A stretch of DNA of 64,000 nt, from NCBI GenBank assembly GCA_043228905.1, contig JBHGNT010000017.1, positions 1,488,001-1,552,000 of the forward strand, in the 5' to 3' direction. Both the position numbers and the translations under genes were made by a program. Numbering within the stretch: the stretch's first letter is position 1; each line of letters begins with the position of its first letter. This DNA comes from Azolla caroliniana. Its lineage: Eukaryota > Polypodiophyta. Below are positions 10,490 to 22,638 of the stretch, one piece after another. Under the pieces are notes generated by a model that did no database searches, was not told the origin of the DNA, and saw nothing but the letters and a program-made list of their open reading frames with translations.

Positions 10490-13400
10490 TCAATCTTCTT
10501 TTCCATTTTGCTTTTTAGCCATCTCATCAATGTTTACAACTCCCATCATGTTCCGAAACTGTGTATGTTTTTCCACACTCAATCCCTTTGTGAGAATATC
10601 AGCAACCTGCTGATTTGTATTCACATACACCAGATCAACTTCTCCTTCAATCACTTTTTCTCTAACAAAGTGATAATGCACCTCAATGTGCTTTGTTCTT
10701 GCATGGAACACTGGGTTCTTTGCAAGCTGAATGCTGCTCATATTGTCACACCAGATTGTGACAGTACCGTCTATATACTCTCCCAAATCAGCAAGCAATC
10801 TTCTAATCCATACCTCTTCACAAGTGGCTATGGCAGCTCCTCTGTACTCAGCTTCAGTACTAGACAATGCAACAGTAGCCTGTTTCTTGCTACTCCATGA
10901 AATACCTGCACTTCCCAAGGTAAACATGTATCCACTTGTGGATCTCCTGTCTGTTTGGCTTCCAGCCCAATCAGCATCTGTATATCCTTAGAGATTTATG
11001 TCTAGATCAGCCCTGTAAAATAGTCCAAAGTTCTGAGTTGCTTTTACATACCTCAGAATCCTTCTGATGCAGTCCAAATGTGGCTTTGTTGGCTGTTGCA
11101 TAAACTGGCTGACTAATCCAACTGCATAACTCAAATCAGGTCTTGTTATGGTCAAATAAATAAGGCTGCCCACCATAGACCTGTACATGTTTACATCTTC
11201 TATTTTGGCTCCCAAATCAGCCCTCAATTTGCAGTTTTTATCAAGTGGTACAGCAATAGGTTTGCATCCAAGCATACCATACTTTTTCAACATTGTTGTT
11301 GCATACTGTTTTTGCAACATACATATACCACTTTCAGATCTGATGATTTCAATACCAAGAAAATATCTCAGATCTCCCAAATCTTTCATATGAAACTGCA
11401 TTTCCAGATTTTTTTCCAACTTTCTTATTTCATCCACGGAATCTCCTCCAATAATCAAATCATCTACATAGATCAGAATAATAACAATGCAATCATTTTC
11501 ACTTTTTACATACAAAGAAGGATCAGCTTTTGACATTTTGAAACCAAGATTTTTCAGAGAATCTGAAAGTTCTCTGTGCCATGCTCTTGGTGCCTGTTTC
11601 AGTCCATAGAGAGCTTTTTTCAGCTTACATACATAATCAGGATGTTTCTTATCTTCAAAACCTGGTGGTTGACTCATATACACTTCTTCTTCCAAGTTAC
11701 CATGTAAAAAAGCATTTTTTACATCCATGTGATGCAAAATCCATTTTCTGGCTGCTCCTACAGCAAGTAGTGTTCTCAAGGTTGCCATCTTTGCAACCGG
11801 TGCAAAAGTCTCATCATAATCAATCCCTTGCATCTGAGCATATCCTTTTGCAACCAATCTTGCTTTATGTCTACTTACATTCCCATTGGAGTCATGCTTT
11901 GTCTTGTAGACCCATTTGCAGCCTACCACATTTTTCTCTTTTGGTAATTTCACTAAATCCCATGTTTTGTTCTCAGCCAATGCATCAATCTCTTCTTGCA
12001 TTGCATCCATCCATTTCTTCTCAGATTTTGCTTCTTCAAAGCTGTTTGGGTCAGGGATCTGTACCACCTTAGACATATATGCATAGTGCATAGCCATATA
12101 TGTATCATACCCAAATCTTTCCACAGTCTTTTTCTCTCTATCTGATCTTCTCAGTTTCTGATTTGCATTCTTTATTGCCTTTTCCATACCAGGGATTTTC
12201 ATTTCCTGTATTCCAAGGAAATCATCCAAAGACATATCTGAATCTTCATCTTCCATGTTTTTTGATAGGTCATCCGGGATTTCATACTCTGGCATTTTCT
12301 GTTTTCCTTTTTTGTCATCAGATTTTTTCTGTCCAGTTTTTCCACTCCATGAATTTGAATCAGATTTACCATCTGAGCTTTTTGATGGTCCAGAACATTC
12401 TGTTGATGTTGGACTTTGCTGTCCAACCTTGTCTCCATCTCTGTGACAGTCTTCTACATTTTCTGATCTGTCTTTGTCTTCATTTTGACAGTCTTCATCA
12501 GTCTCTAGATTCTGTTTTGGGCTGTACCAACTAGCCAACTCATCAAATATCACATCTCGACTTGTCACAATCTTTTTAGTCACAGGGTTATAACATCTGT
12601 ACCCTTTTTGTTCTTCTGAATATCCAACAAAGATACATTTTTCTACTTTTGGATCCAACTTACTTCTTACTTCTGCAGGCACATGTACATATGCAAGGCA
12701 TCCAAACACTTTCAAGTGTTGTAAGCTAGGCTTCCTGCCATAAAAACACTCTTCAGGAGTTGCCTCATGTACTCCTGATGTAATACATCTATTTAAAATG
12801 TAATTTGTTGTATTTACAGCTTCTGCCCAATAGTATAATGGCATGTTCTTCTCAGTCATCATTGCCCTTGCTATGTTCACCAAAGTTCTGTTTTTCCTCT
12901 CAGCAACTCCATTTTGTTGTGGAGTATATCGGCATGTGAACTGTCTTCTTATTCCCTGATTACACAAAAAATCAGAAAATTCATTGGAGAAATACTCTCC
13001 TCCTCCATCAGATCTCAAACATTTTATCCTTGTACCAGCCTGCTTTTCTACCATGCATTTAAACTTACGAAAGCAGTCAAATACTTCACTTTTCTCCTTC
13101 ATGAAGTACACCCATGTCTTCCGTGAACAATCATCAATAAATGTAACATAAAATCTGCATCCACCAATAGATGCATTCTTTGTTGGTCCCCATACATCTG
13201 TATGTACCAAATCCAACAGATTTTTGCTTACATGTCTCTCATGAGGGAATGGCAACCTGTTCTGCTTACCATATTGACATGCTTCACATACTTTTCCCAT
13301 TTCACACTTTTTCAAGTTTGGCAGTCCAGCCACTGCATCTTTTCTCAACATATTCTTTAATGTTTGCATACTTATATGGCCAATCCTTTTATGCCACATT

Positions 13401-14815
13401 TCCACATCTGAGATTACACTCGTTCCATTTGCAAACATGGCTGAAATCTGTTTGGGCATTTCTACATCCAAGATAAACATTCTTCCTTGTCTCTTCCCTT
13501 TTGCAATGAGCTTCCCATTCTTTTCTATATAGCATCCACTTTGCTTAAACTTCACTTGCATACCTTGCTCTACAATCTGTCCAACAGAAATCAGATTCTT
13601 AGCAAGGTTTGGAACATGCATCACATTCAACATATACTTGGTTTTTCCTCTTTCTTCCCACAATGGGATATCTCCAACATGTTTTATTTGGTGAGTTGTG
13701 TCATCACCTGTTTGTACATAACCAGGAACCTCTGGTTCTCTTAAACTCTCAAACCAATTTGCATGTCCAGTCATATGGTTAGATGCCCTCGAGTCTACAT
13801 ACCACGTAAACTCTTCATTACATTTCTGTGAGCTTTCAGCCACTGCTGCTATCTCATGTTGCACTACAAAAACACCTTCCTTTTCACAATCTTCACTAGT
13901 AGAGGCATAGTTACTCTGTTGTCCTTTTCCTCTTTTCTCATCATTTTGTTTCTTGTAACATTCAGCCTGTGTATGGCCTGGTTTACCACAATACCAGCAG
14001 CCATCATCATTTACATAAGTTTGCTTACCTCTACCTTGGTTGCTCCCCCTGCCTCTGTTGTTGTTTCCTCCTCTATGAGCTTGTTGTCCTCTTCCTTGAA
14101 AACCATTATTATTGGTTCTTCCTGAGCCAAATCTTCCATGGCCTCTTCCTCGGCCTCTTCCGGCATTATTATAGAGGGCTTGCCCCTCGTTCTCTGAGTT
14201 TCCTTTATTTGCATCATCCATCTGATTCCTTTCCTCTACCACAAGCATTGAGACCAGATCTGAAAAACTTGGGATACTATCCCTTGTGAGCATAGAAGTT
14301 TTAAAACTCTTGTATTGAGGTCCTAAGCCTCTTAAGCATATTTCCACTTTGTCATCATCTTCTATCTTCACATTGATAGAAGCAAGTGACTCACATATAC
14401 TCTTGATTTTTAGGGCATATTCATTTATTGACATCTTACCTTTCTCCAAGGTATTTAGCTCAGTCTTTAACTGGAGCTTTCTAGCCTTTGTGTTCACAGC
14501 AAACAGTTTTACCAAGTTGTCCCAAGCTTCTTTTGGGAGCATAGCATCTTGTATATGCCCAAGCATTGAATCTGAGATGCTGAGTGATAGCCAATGCATT
14601 ACTTTCCTTGCCCCTTGATTCCAATCTTTAAATGCCTTAATATGTGCAGCTGTTGCATTCTCTTCTGGGATCTCTGGAGCCTCTTCTAGGTCTCCTTCAA
14701 TGTAATCCCAGTATCCTTTCCCCATCAGAAAGTTTGTCATTCTGAATTTCCACGCCGGGAAATTGTTTTTATCTAATTTCTCTGTGACCATTTGGCCTAC
14801 ATTCTCTGCAGCCAT
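10490..14815 (-). pseudogene. copia-2 gag-pol polyprotein
   Basis: A single frame of 1275 codons runs from the ATG at 14815 to a TAA at 10988-10990, and the same frame continues to 10490. Visible in order are gag (GYWDYIEGDLEEAPE near the start), a Gly/Arg-rich stretch, a zinc knuckle CWYCGKPGHTQAEC near 13980, the protease site, the integrase zinc domain (HKRIGH, CEACQYGK), and the integrase core with SDGGGEYFSNEF and QQNGVAERKNRTL. Reverse transcriptase follows with LIYVDDLIIGG, then RNase H with [10 protein letters not shown] and ending VADILTKG. Two lesions stand out. The protease triad reads Asp-Ser-Arg in WYVDSRASNHMTG where Asp-Ser-Gly is expected, and the TAA removes the RNase H. Otherwise the frame is clean, which fits a young insertion. 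Confidence 0.95.
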
Positions 14816-14947
14816 TTTTTTCCTTCCAAAAAACCAGGGTTTTGCTTTAGTTACTTCAACAAGTAACTTTCTGATTTCTGATCAGCAACCAGAGAAATAA
14901 CTTTCTCAGATTAAGGCACTGCTATACTCTTCCTTACGAGCTACTCT

Positions 14948-14959
14948 GCTCTGATACCA
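14948..14959 (-). other. copia-2 primer-binding site
   Basis: On the minus strand this reads TGGTATCAGAGC next to the 5' LTR, a perfect 12-base match to the initiator tRNA-Met primer site. Confidence 0.95.
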
Positions 14960-15422
14960 TGTTAAGAAAACGTGAAGAAGGCACTCGGGCTCTTCTTATG
15001 TGTGCGCGGCGGATCGTAGTGTGCTGGATCGTTAGCGTGCTCTAAACAGACAGAGAAAGGAAAGGGGACTTACCTCTGTAGTAGCAAAATGGTTTTCTTC
15101 TATTACATGTAGAGCTCAACTTGCTCTCGTCAGTCTTCTGGTCTCTCACTCTCTCTCAGAGTTCTCTACTCACTGTATGTCTTCTTACTGCTTACTTCCT
15201 ATTCACTCTCACTTACTTTTACCTAAGTCATAAGTTATTACACATGCAGCTAATTAGCTGCCAGTAGCTAATTAGCTGTCAGTCGCTAAATAGCTGTTCA
15301 CTAGCTAATTAGCTGTCACTAGCTAAATAGCTGTTTTACCTTTTTGTTCACTAGTAGCTAAATAGCTACTGTAGCTTATTTCTCATAAGCATCGCATACC
15401 ATGTTGAGCTTGCTTCTCAACA
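14960..15422 (-). repeat. copia-2 LTR (5' LTR)
   Basis: This is the second 463-bp LTR. It differs from the left copy at about 15006 (C for T) and about 15371 (G for A). Confidence 0.97.
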
Positions 15423-16150
15423 GAAAGGAGCCGAATCTAGAAGGGCAACAAGAGAGTCAAAAATCGGCATGACTAAACAAACTGAAACGGCAAAGTCGAA
15501 AAGGGATCATTGGTAACTCACCAATCATGTAAAATTTGTGAAAGTAGAGCAATTTGTTCAGTTTGACCCTTGAGCTTAGGAGGTTTCAAAGAACATATGG
15601 AGGGATATAAAGAAGCGGGGGGACAAATATCATTCATAAGAAAATAATTCTGCAAAGGCTTTACAACTTGAGATCAAGAAAGGATGGTAATTCCTAATAG
15701 CATGTGTGGCATAATATGGACAAATGATTGTACACTATATTGAGAATAGAAAGATAAATAACATATTTCCATTAATACCAAGGTCAATCTTTAAATAAAT
15801 AAATAAATATATCAATGGTTGTATATTATTGATTCTATGTGATAACCAAGATGTTTATAACGGGAGATACCTTGATGCCAGCTATTCCTACTAGGTTCTC
15901 ACTAGCTCTTTGGCTATATTTGCATCCTAAATGGAAATCAAGTCTTTTCCTAGGGGTTTAGATGTGGAATCTCTCTCCAACCACTATGTTTTTAATACTT
16001 TTCAGGGTGAGTACCGATAGCTTGGGAATTTCATTTGATTGATGCAACTATTCCAAAATATTTGTGTAAACATTTTAGGTGGGACAAGATCTTTACTGTT
16101 AGTATGTAGTTTTGGGTTGGTTCTTGGGCTAGTTGAGTGGCTCGCACAAT
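15423..16150. other. end of gypsy remnant and duplicated UGT 3' flank
   Basis: The first 85 bases appear to be the last scrap of the gypsy element. From about 15508 to 15730 the sequence is clearly related to 26119-26330 and 44750-44900, which lie downstream of the two intact UGT genes. It is therefore a duplicated UGT 3' flank whose own UGT is missing. No gene is visible. Confidence 0.65.
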
Positions 16151-16905
16151 ACCCCAACTCTAGATGTTCTATAATCTGAGGGGAATTACTGAAAGTGAAG
16201 ATTGGGTTGCCGGATTCACTGGTGGTGAGGTTCGCGATTCCAGGGATGAATGTTGGGTGAGCACGGAGTCAGCCGTGTCCTCGGCAAGCTCTGTGCAACG
16301 AGACGGTGGCCGAAAGTGAGCACTTCTGTTGGGCACTGTACTGGCGACTAGGATTACCACCACGTGAGTTCGATGTGCTACACAGCGTGAACAGGGTGTG
16401 CCAAATTGTGTTACCTTCCTAACTAGAGGTGACACCTTCGACTTCTAATCAAAGTCGGATCAAAGGATTGTGGTACGGGGTGGTCGGAATGATACTCGCC
16501 ATAGAGTATCCACATGTTACGTAAGGGAGGATTCCTCCCCTTAAGTGCTAATATGTGGGGGTGATTCACCACGGGAATTCACAAGGAGTAGTCACACGTA
16601 ACACGACACGATACATACAAGAACACAAAGTAGACCCAACACTATATGTATTACGAAATGAGATACTGATTACAATCACATGGCTAACTGCTGGAATGGA
16701 TCCAATACCCTGGATTAATTACGTAGTATACTTAGATCTTTTTCCTCTTCTTTTCTATATCTCTTTCTTTGCTCCTTATATAGGTGTTCTTTGGTGCGCT
16801 CCTTCTCCTTCCACGTTTACGGTTGTGTGTATTTCGGCTGATTCTGGTTGTTTACCTATTGCTACCTAATTCCTATTACGATTCTTATTCTTTACAATTT
16901 GGCCC
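16150..16905 (-). repeat. probable LTR of decayed copia-3
   Basis: Read on the minus strand a block starting TGTTGTCCATGG near 16905 leads to a TATA-like CTATATAAGGAGC near 16780 and then GC-richer transcribed-type sequence to about 16150. It sits exactly downstream of the copia-3 RNase H, where a 3' LTR should be. No second copy is seen, so the limits are approximate. Confidence 0.5.
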
Positions 16906-19465
16906 ATGGACAACACCAAATAGCCTCTTTGGCCACCTCTAAGGCAACTATGATACCTGACCTCAATGTGTTTCATCTTCGTGTGATATACTGAATTCCG
17001 AATGAGATGGATTGTGCTCTGTGAGTCGCGATACAAAGTTGGCGTTGGATGGTTAGTTCAGCGCTTGGCCGAAAAATCGACCGATAGTCGTTGCAACTAG
17101 ATAACCTCTTTGGCTGCCTTTGATGTGGCTATGTATTCGGCCTTTGTTGTGGACAGTGTCATGCATTCTTGCAGTTTCCACCTCCATGAGATGGCTCAGC
17201 CTCCATAGGTGAAAATATATCCTAGCGTAGATTTTTTATTGTCAAGGTTGCCAACATAATCAGAATTTGTGAAGTCAGTTGTAAAATCTCGGTGCCTCAA
17301 AGGTACCAGAATATGTGTTTTACAACTTGCTATTGGCTCTTTCCGGGATTAGACATGTATCGACCATCGTGTGCAATATATGCAACATATGCAATATTTG
17401 GTTGAGTGACCATAATCGTGTACATGAGACTTCCTATGGTTGATGCGTAGGGAATTCGGTTCTTGAGCTCGCTCTCTTCCTCTGTGGAAGGAGAATCCCT
17501 ATCCAATAGTTAGATCGACATTAGGAGAGGTGTTGGTGTCGGCTTCAAATTCTCCATGTTGAAGCGCTTCAACACCTTCTATAAGTAGTCGGATTGGGAG
17601 AGCCAGAGGATCATTTTTGTTTGATTTCGCTCTATCCTCATGCCCAATATGTGTCAGGCCTCTCTGAGTTCCTTTGACATCGAGAATTTCTCGTGAAGTT
17701 GACATTTTAGCTTCCCGATTTCTGCTTTATCGCTACCACCAATAAGCATGGCGTTGACGTATACGATCATGTAGATCTAGGACTCATTTGCCAATTACCG
17801 AATGTACAAACATGGGTCTAAGTCAAATCGGCTATAGCCAAGCTACTGGATGAAGAAGTCGAACTTCTAGTACCACATCCTTGCCACTTGTTTTAAGCCA
17901 TATAGGCTTTTCTTCAGTCTACAAACGAGGTGCAGTTTCTCCCCCATTGTTGTGAAGCCTATTGGTTGGACATGTAGATATCCTCTTCCAAATCTCAATG
18001 GAGGAACGTTGTCTTCATGTCCAGCTGCTCTAGCTCAAGTTCTTTCGTCGCTACGACCCCAAGAAGGAGCCAAAGGGTTCTCATCTTCACTACCAGATAA
18101 CAAACCTCACCGTAGTCGACCATGTTCCAACTTGAAACCTTTCACAATGAACTAAGCAGTGTACTTGGGTTTGTCCGAACCATACACATATTTGTACCTA
18201 AAAACCCATTTGCAGAATAGCGGCTTCCTTTTGGCTGGTAGTTCAACCAATTCCCATGTGCTGTTTTCCTTTATTGGGTCCATTTCGGATCACATGGCTT
18301 GGTGCCATGTTTCAACATCTAGCACAATTATTGCTTCTTCATGAGATTAAGGTTCGCAAGTGTCTGTGTAGTCCAAGTACAGTTAATAAAACTCTGTCCG
18401 CCTTAAGACTTGTTTGAATCTCTTTGGTGCCGATTTTGTGGGTTCGGATTCTTCGATTAGCACAAATGTCAGATAGACATGTTGTGAACCTCTATGTGAA
18501 GGAGATCATTAAGGGGATCTGTTGTAGCATTAATCTTGTGTTGATGTCAAATCTCCTCTACCCCTACCTTGAGAGTATTCGACCAGTAAGTTTGTGTCTT
18601 GGCCGGCTCGGATTGGCCATGTGACATCCTGGCCGATTTGGCTCTGGTAGCCGATTTGATCTTGGTCGATTTTCTAGCCGATGAAGTTTCAACTGTTGGA
18701 CCATTTTATGTTGGATCCCTTACTCGAATAGGTACTTAGCGAAGGCTTTGGAGGTGTATTCTCTTCCATCGTCTTACCTTAGCGTCTTCACTTTATAGCC
18801 AGACAGGTTTCAATTTCGGCTAGCCACCGAGTGAAATCCTCTAGTGCTTTGTTTTTTTAACTTAATTGAGTAAAGCCCAAACCTTCTGTATACAATCATC
18901 AAGAAATGTGATGAAGTATTGAGAGCCGCCTAGAGATCTCCCAACCATTAGCCTATAGATGTCAATGTGGATCAACTCCAAGGGCTTACGTACCATCTCT
19001 TAATAAATTGAGTGTGGACTTGTAGTCTGTTTCTCGTATTAGCAATGATTGCAAGAGTTTGTTTCAGCTTAACGGACTTTCGGTATGTAGCCAATTGCCG
19101 ATAGTCGTTCTAATCCGGCTTATGACATGGGGCCAAGTCGATCATGTCATAACGTAGTTGTCGGCATTTCAGCTACATCGAGTGATCCCCTCAAAATTAT
19201 CACTATAGGCGGGTACAAATTATTGTACTTGCCGCTATGACCGATTTTGAGATTTCCTCTAGTGATCTCCTATGACAACTTGCTTAGTGTCATCTTGTAC
19301 CCATCTTCAGCTAGCATGCTGATGGAGACGAGACTCCTTTTGAGCTCGGGTATGTGCCGAACCTTGCTCAGGTTCAGTTACCCACTTTTATAGTTCGGTT
19401 AACCGAGCCCTAAGTGTGTTTACACTAAGAATACAATTTGGGTAGAGTGGGACTTTTATCCCAAA
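16906..19465 (-). pseudogene. copia-3, decayed copia pol
   Basis: Minus-strand reading with many stops recovers a copia polyprotein. Pieces of the GAG-pre-integrase region lie near 19200-19380 (VRHIPELKRSLVSISMLAED), integrase near 18840-19000 (LELIHIDIY and GGSQYFITFLDDC), the start of reverse transcriptase near 18130-18290 (ENSTWELVELP), more RT near 17700-17950 (LKKSLYGLKQ), and RNase H near 17100-17280 (TKAEYIATSKAAKE). Gag and the 5' LTR are absent. This is much older than copia-1 and copia-2. Confidence 0.8.
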
Positions 19466-19567
19466 CACTCTTAAATCAGCCTTACCTTTTGAAGTTACAA
19501 AAACTATTTATGGGATGGATACACAGAATCATGGAATAAAATGATGATGATAAATGGCTTTGGAGGA

Positions 19568-19750
19568 TTATGTTTCGAATGAGTGGATGAACCTTTCTAT
19601 GTTAGTATATGATGTGCCACCACATTGTGTAGCCCTCTCTACAGCTGTTTTAAACTTTTGAGCTCTGCTTCTCATTTCACTGCCTTCATCGTCATGAAAG
19701 AACAAATTCACAGCCCTCTCCTTTGTGGGTTTCCTTTTATGCTTGGGCAA
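19568..19750 (-). pseudogene. UDP-glycosyltransferase C-terminal fragment
   Basis: The minus-strand frame encodes only the last 50 or so residues of a UGT, with HDDEGSEMRSRAQKFKTA, then ATQCGGTSYTNIE, and a stop after FIHSFET. It closely matches the ends of the two intact genes. All upstream coding sequence, including the PSPG box, is gone. The region around 20145-20290 on the same strand matches the DNA upstream of the intact gene at 23855, so the copy seems to have been a whole gene in inverted orientation that lost its body. Confidence 0.85.
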
Positions 19751-20640
19751 CTTCTAAAGTACCTTTGGTCAAGATTTTTGAACCCTAATCTCTTCAACCT
19801 CTTTTAGAAGAAGAAAAAAAAGTGCTCCTGCTCAATCGCTTCTCTTTTTGAGCTACATTCAGTGGCGCATTGGGGCATTTGCACATGTGATGAGGAAATA
19901 TGAAAGACTAAGAATGAATCTCAAAATATGAGAATGGTTGTAAAATGCGGAATAATCCTCCTTATATAGGCCAAATATGGCCATTTGGACTGGTTGTTGG
20001 GGTGGATAGCCATTGGTTGGTCCCCTTCGGAATAAGCTGTCCCAAACCAATGTATGGCTTCTTTGGGACTGGGACTTGGCCCCCTTGGTGACGAGTCCCA
20101 GTTCAAATTGAGACTATGTCCCGGTTGGCACAACCTAGGGACAACACATTGGTTTCTAAGAGACCCAAGTCTTCCGACCAACTTCACATGCACAAATGTT
20201 CTTTTAATATATGATTTTCTATTTGGTTGGAATTTTAGGTGCTCAACTCCTCCCATACTTGTAAGATTAATACAAATATTTTATAATCGAATCTCAGACA
20301 AAGTAGGGGAGTGTGACACAATCAGTGGGAGGGATGGTTGGGGTTGTATGACCAGGCGTGTTGTGGAAGTGAATGAGGTGGAACCCAAGTTTGGCGCTCT
20401 TCCTGGCGAAATACGAAAAGACGATTGTCACAATGGACTGCTTGTGAAATAGCTTGGGATACCGAGGTGGGCTCCAAAAAGTTTAAGAGAAGATTCTTGA
20501 CTGTCATGATGACACTTACATGCAATTTAGGTTTACAAGGAATCGAACCCACAACCTTGTTATATTCGCATCTAGTTCTTGACCATTGTAATGATATATT
20601 TATTTGTAAAAGAATTGATAAACTATATGAAATACTATAG
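19751..20640. other. inverted UGT upstream flank, no gene
   Basis: Bases 20145-20290 on the minus strand are related to 23345-23520, the region upstream of the first intact UGT. Near 20530-20560 the minus strand contains GGTTCGATTCC, a match to a tRNA-type B box, which may mark a SINE-like or LTR sequence. Open frames here have no protein-like content. Confidence 0.5.
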
Positions 20641-20810
20641 AGTAATCTAGAGTACTCTATGTTCTAGAATATTCTAGAGTGCTCTTTTGTCTAGGAAATT
20701 CTAGAATATTCTAGCATGGTCTTTATTCTAGGAAGTTCTAGAATATTCTAGCATGGTCTTTATTCTAGGACTTTCTAGAATATCCTATTAAAACTTATAA
20801 ATATGCATAC
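20641..20810 (+). promoter_or_regulatory. heat-shock-element array and TATA box
   Basis: Three copies of TTCTAGAATATTC plus a degenerate fourth occur within about 120 bases. Each contains alternating TTC and GAA triplets spaced by two bases, which is the perfect plant heat-shock element. A TATA-like ACTTATAAATATG follows at about 20793-20805. Part of the array comes from a 37-bp direct duplication. No host gene lies immediately downstream on the plus strand, and the neighbours are retrotransposon remnants, so this looks like a U3 promoter of an LTR element. The assignment rests on motif reading only. Confidence 0.6.
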
Positions 20811-20907
20811 TACCTTAAGGGATGAACCAATTTGGTTCAACACCATTCTTGAGCTCCCTTGTTTACTCGTTGTATTCCACTCTTCTATTGCAATACATTA
20901 TCTTTAC

Positions 20908-20939
<32 letters not shown>

Positions 20940-20941
20940 TG

Positions 20942-21565
20942 ACAGACATTGCTTTGAAGGCCGCGCCGAAAGTGATCAACTAAAGCTTGATCATCCCAAT
21001 TGATGTCGCATGCTAGTTGTCGCAATTCTGAAACATAGACTGAAGTTGCACGTGAACCTTGTTCGAGTGCATAAATCTTGTTAAGAGTTGTACGTCGTCG
21101 ATCCGTCTCTTCAAATGTGGCCTCTAACTCGGCGAGGAAGGTGGGAAAGTCCTCCAATAGAGGTGACGAGGTTTCTACCAATGGTGCAAACCAAGCTTGG
21201 GCCGGACCGGAGAGAAGGGTGCCCACAAGGCCGACTTGTCGCAAACCATCTCCATAACGTTGAGGTTGTAGTTGAATGATAAGTCGAACTTGGTTGATGA
21301 ACCCTCGGAAACGCAACCTCGTTCCATCAAAATTTTCTGGGATGCTAACCTTAGGCTCAAGAAAATGCAACGAAGCTAGGCTAGATGTTGGTAGAAGATC
21401 GGGCTCTAGGTTAGGTTGTTGTGGGAGATTAGGCTTCGGGGGTTGTGAGGATAGGGAGGCACCGACTTGAAGTTCTTGTAAAGAATTCCAAAGAGCTTCA
21501 TTTTCAAGCTGGAGTTGTCGTAAGGCTACCATTATTTGGCCTAACTCACTAGTTGAGTCGGACAT
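20942..21565 (-). pseudogene. Ty3/gypsy gag, truncated
   Basis: The minus-strand frame starts with MSDSTSELGQIMVALRQL, continues through a Pro-rich linker, and gives a gag core with ENFDGTRLRFRGFINQVRL, LSGPAQAWFAPL and LRQLACDINWDD. It ends in a (TC)n microsatellite at about 20912-20940, where the element was truncated. The remaining pol genes are absent. An LTR-like promoter block lies just upstream. Confidence 0.8.
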
Positions 21566-21615
21566 AACTATGGCTTATGAGAGGGAGAGCTATGAGGATG
21601 GGAAGGTGAACAAAC

Positions 21616-21851
21616 TGTCACGGATAGATCATAAGCTCAAGAGACAAGAAAGAAGATAGACAAATGGACGAGTAGTATTAACGGAAAGACTCCATAACTG
21701 GTGTTGTTCACCTTGAATTCCTTCGAGGTGAACTCCTCTATTTATACTACATGGCATGCATACTTGTTGCATGCATGTGAATCTACAATAGAGCATGTAG
21801 GTATGCATGAATGTGCCAAGTGTAAATACTACAAGGGAGCAACTATGCACA
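21616..21851 (-). repeat. probable 5' LTR of the truncated gypsy element
   Basis: Upstream of the gag on the minus strand lies a block with TATA box AGTATAAATAGAGG near 21735-21750 and a terminus reading ATCCGTGACA near 21616. The right-hand limit near 21851 is a guess from a TGTGCATAG start. No second copy is present, so the boundaries are tentative. Confidence 0.45.
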
Positions 21852-22090
21852 TGATGCTAGCAAAACAATAAGGACCAATTACATACATAACTGTGTACTA
21901 GATATATTGATTAACCCATGATACTAGATTATAACATGGTCGTGTCGAGAGTTCGAATCTTGACATGATCACTTCCCATTGAGATCGCAACTAAATAAAT
22001 GCTTAAGGTTCAAAAATGTCCCTCACGTCGACTTCCTAGAATTGCATGGAAAGCAAGAAAAAAGATCCAAAAGCCGCATAAAAGCAAAAT
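21852..22090. other. no gene seen
   Basis: AT-rich spacer between the LTR-like block and the 137-bp repeat, with nothing recognisable. Confidence 0.4.
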
Positions 22091-22638
22091 TTCGTGTTCC
22101 GGTTGGATGCAAGATATGGAAAAATGGTTTGATATATGGGATGCAACACACTTGATTCATGATGCTTCATTGGATTCCTCTATAAATGAGGCCTTTTTGC
22201 AACTCCAATGTATCATGGCATGGGACTTTCGTGTTCCGGTTGGATGCAAGATATGGAAAAATGGTTTGATATATGGGATGCAACACACTTGATTCATGAT
22301 GCTTCATTGGATTCCTCTATAAATGAGGCCTTTTTGCAACTCCAATATATCATGGCATGGGACTTTCGTGTTCCGGTTGGATGCAAGATATGGAAAAATG
22401 GTTTGATATATGGGATGCAACACACTTGATTCATGATGCTTCATTGGATTCCTCTATAAATGAGGCCTTTTTGCAACTCCAATATATCATGGCATGGGAC
22501 TTTCGTGTTCCGGTTGGATGCAAGATATGGAAAAATGGTTTGATATATGGGATGCAACACACTTGATTCATGATGCTTCATTGGATTCCTCTATAAATGA
22601 GGCCTTTTTGCAACTCCAATGTATCATGGCATGGGACT
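22091..22638. repeat. 137-bp tandem repeat, 4 units
   Basis: Units start at 22091, 22228, 22365 and 22502 and are almost identical. Each contains GTTCCGGTTGGATG near its start and TCTATAAATGAGG, a TATA-like phrase, near its middle. Since 137 is not divisible by three, the open frames that run across it are accidental. It lies directly before the LINE remnant. Confidence 0.95.

Larger units (their letters stand above)
9987..15422 (-). mobile_element. copia-2, Ty1/copia retrotransposon, 5436 bp
   Basis: This is a full-length element with two 463-bp LTRs (9987-10449 and 14960-15422) that differ at two positions I can see, and a perfect 5-bp target duplication GAAAG (9982-9986 and 15423-15427). 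It is transcribed on the minus strand, with a perfect 12-base tRNA-Met primer site and a GA-rich polypurine tract. One long gag-pol frame covers nearly all of the interior and is broken by a single stop near its end. The element looks very young. Two coding lesions (a changed protease active site and the stop before RNase H) suggest this copy cannot move on its own. Confidence 0.97.

Noticed and set aside
11581-12072. Plus-strand open frame of 163 codons.
   Set aside because: It is antisense to the copia-2 reverse transcriptase region and has no protein-like motif.
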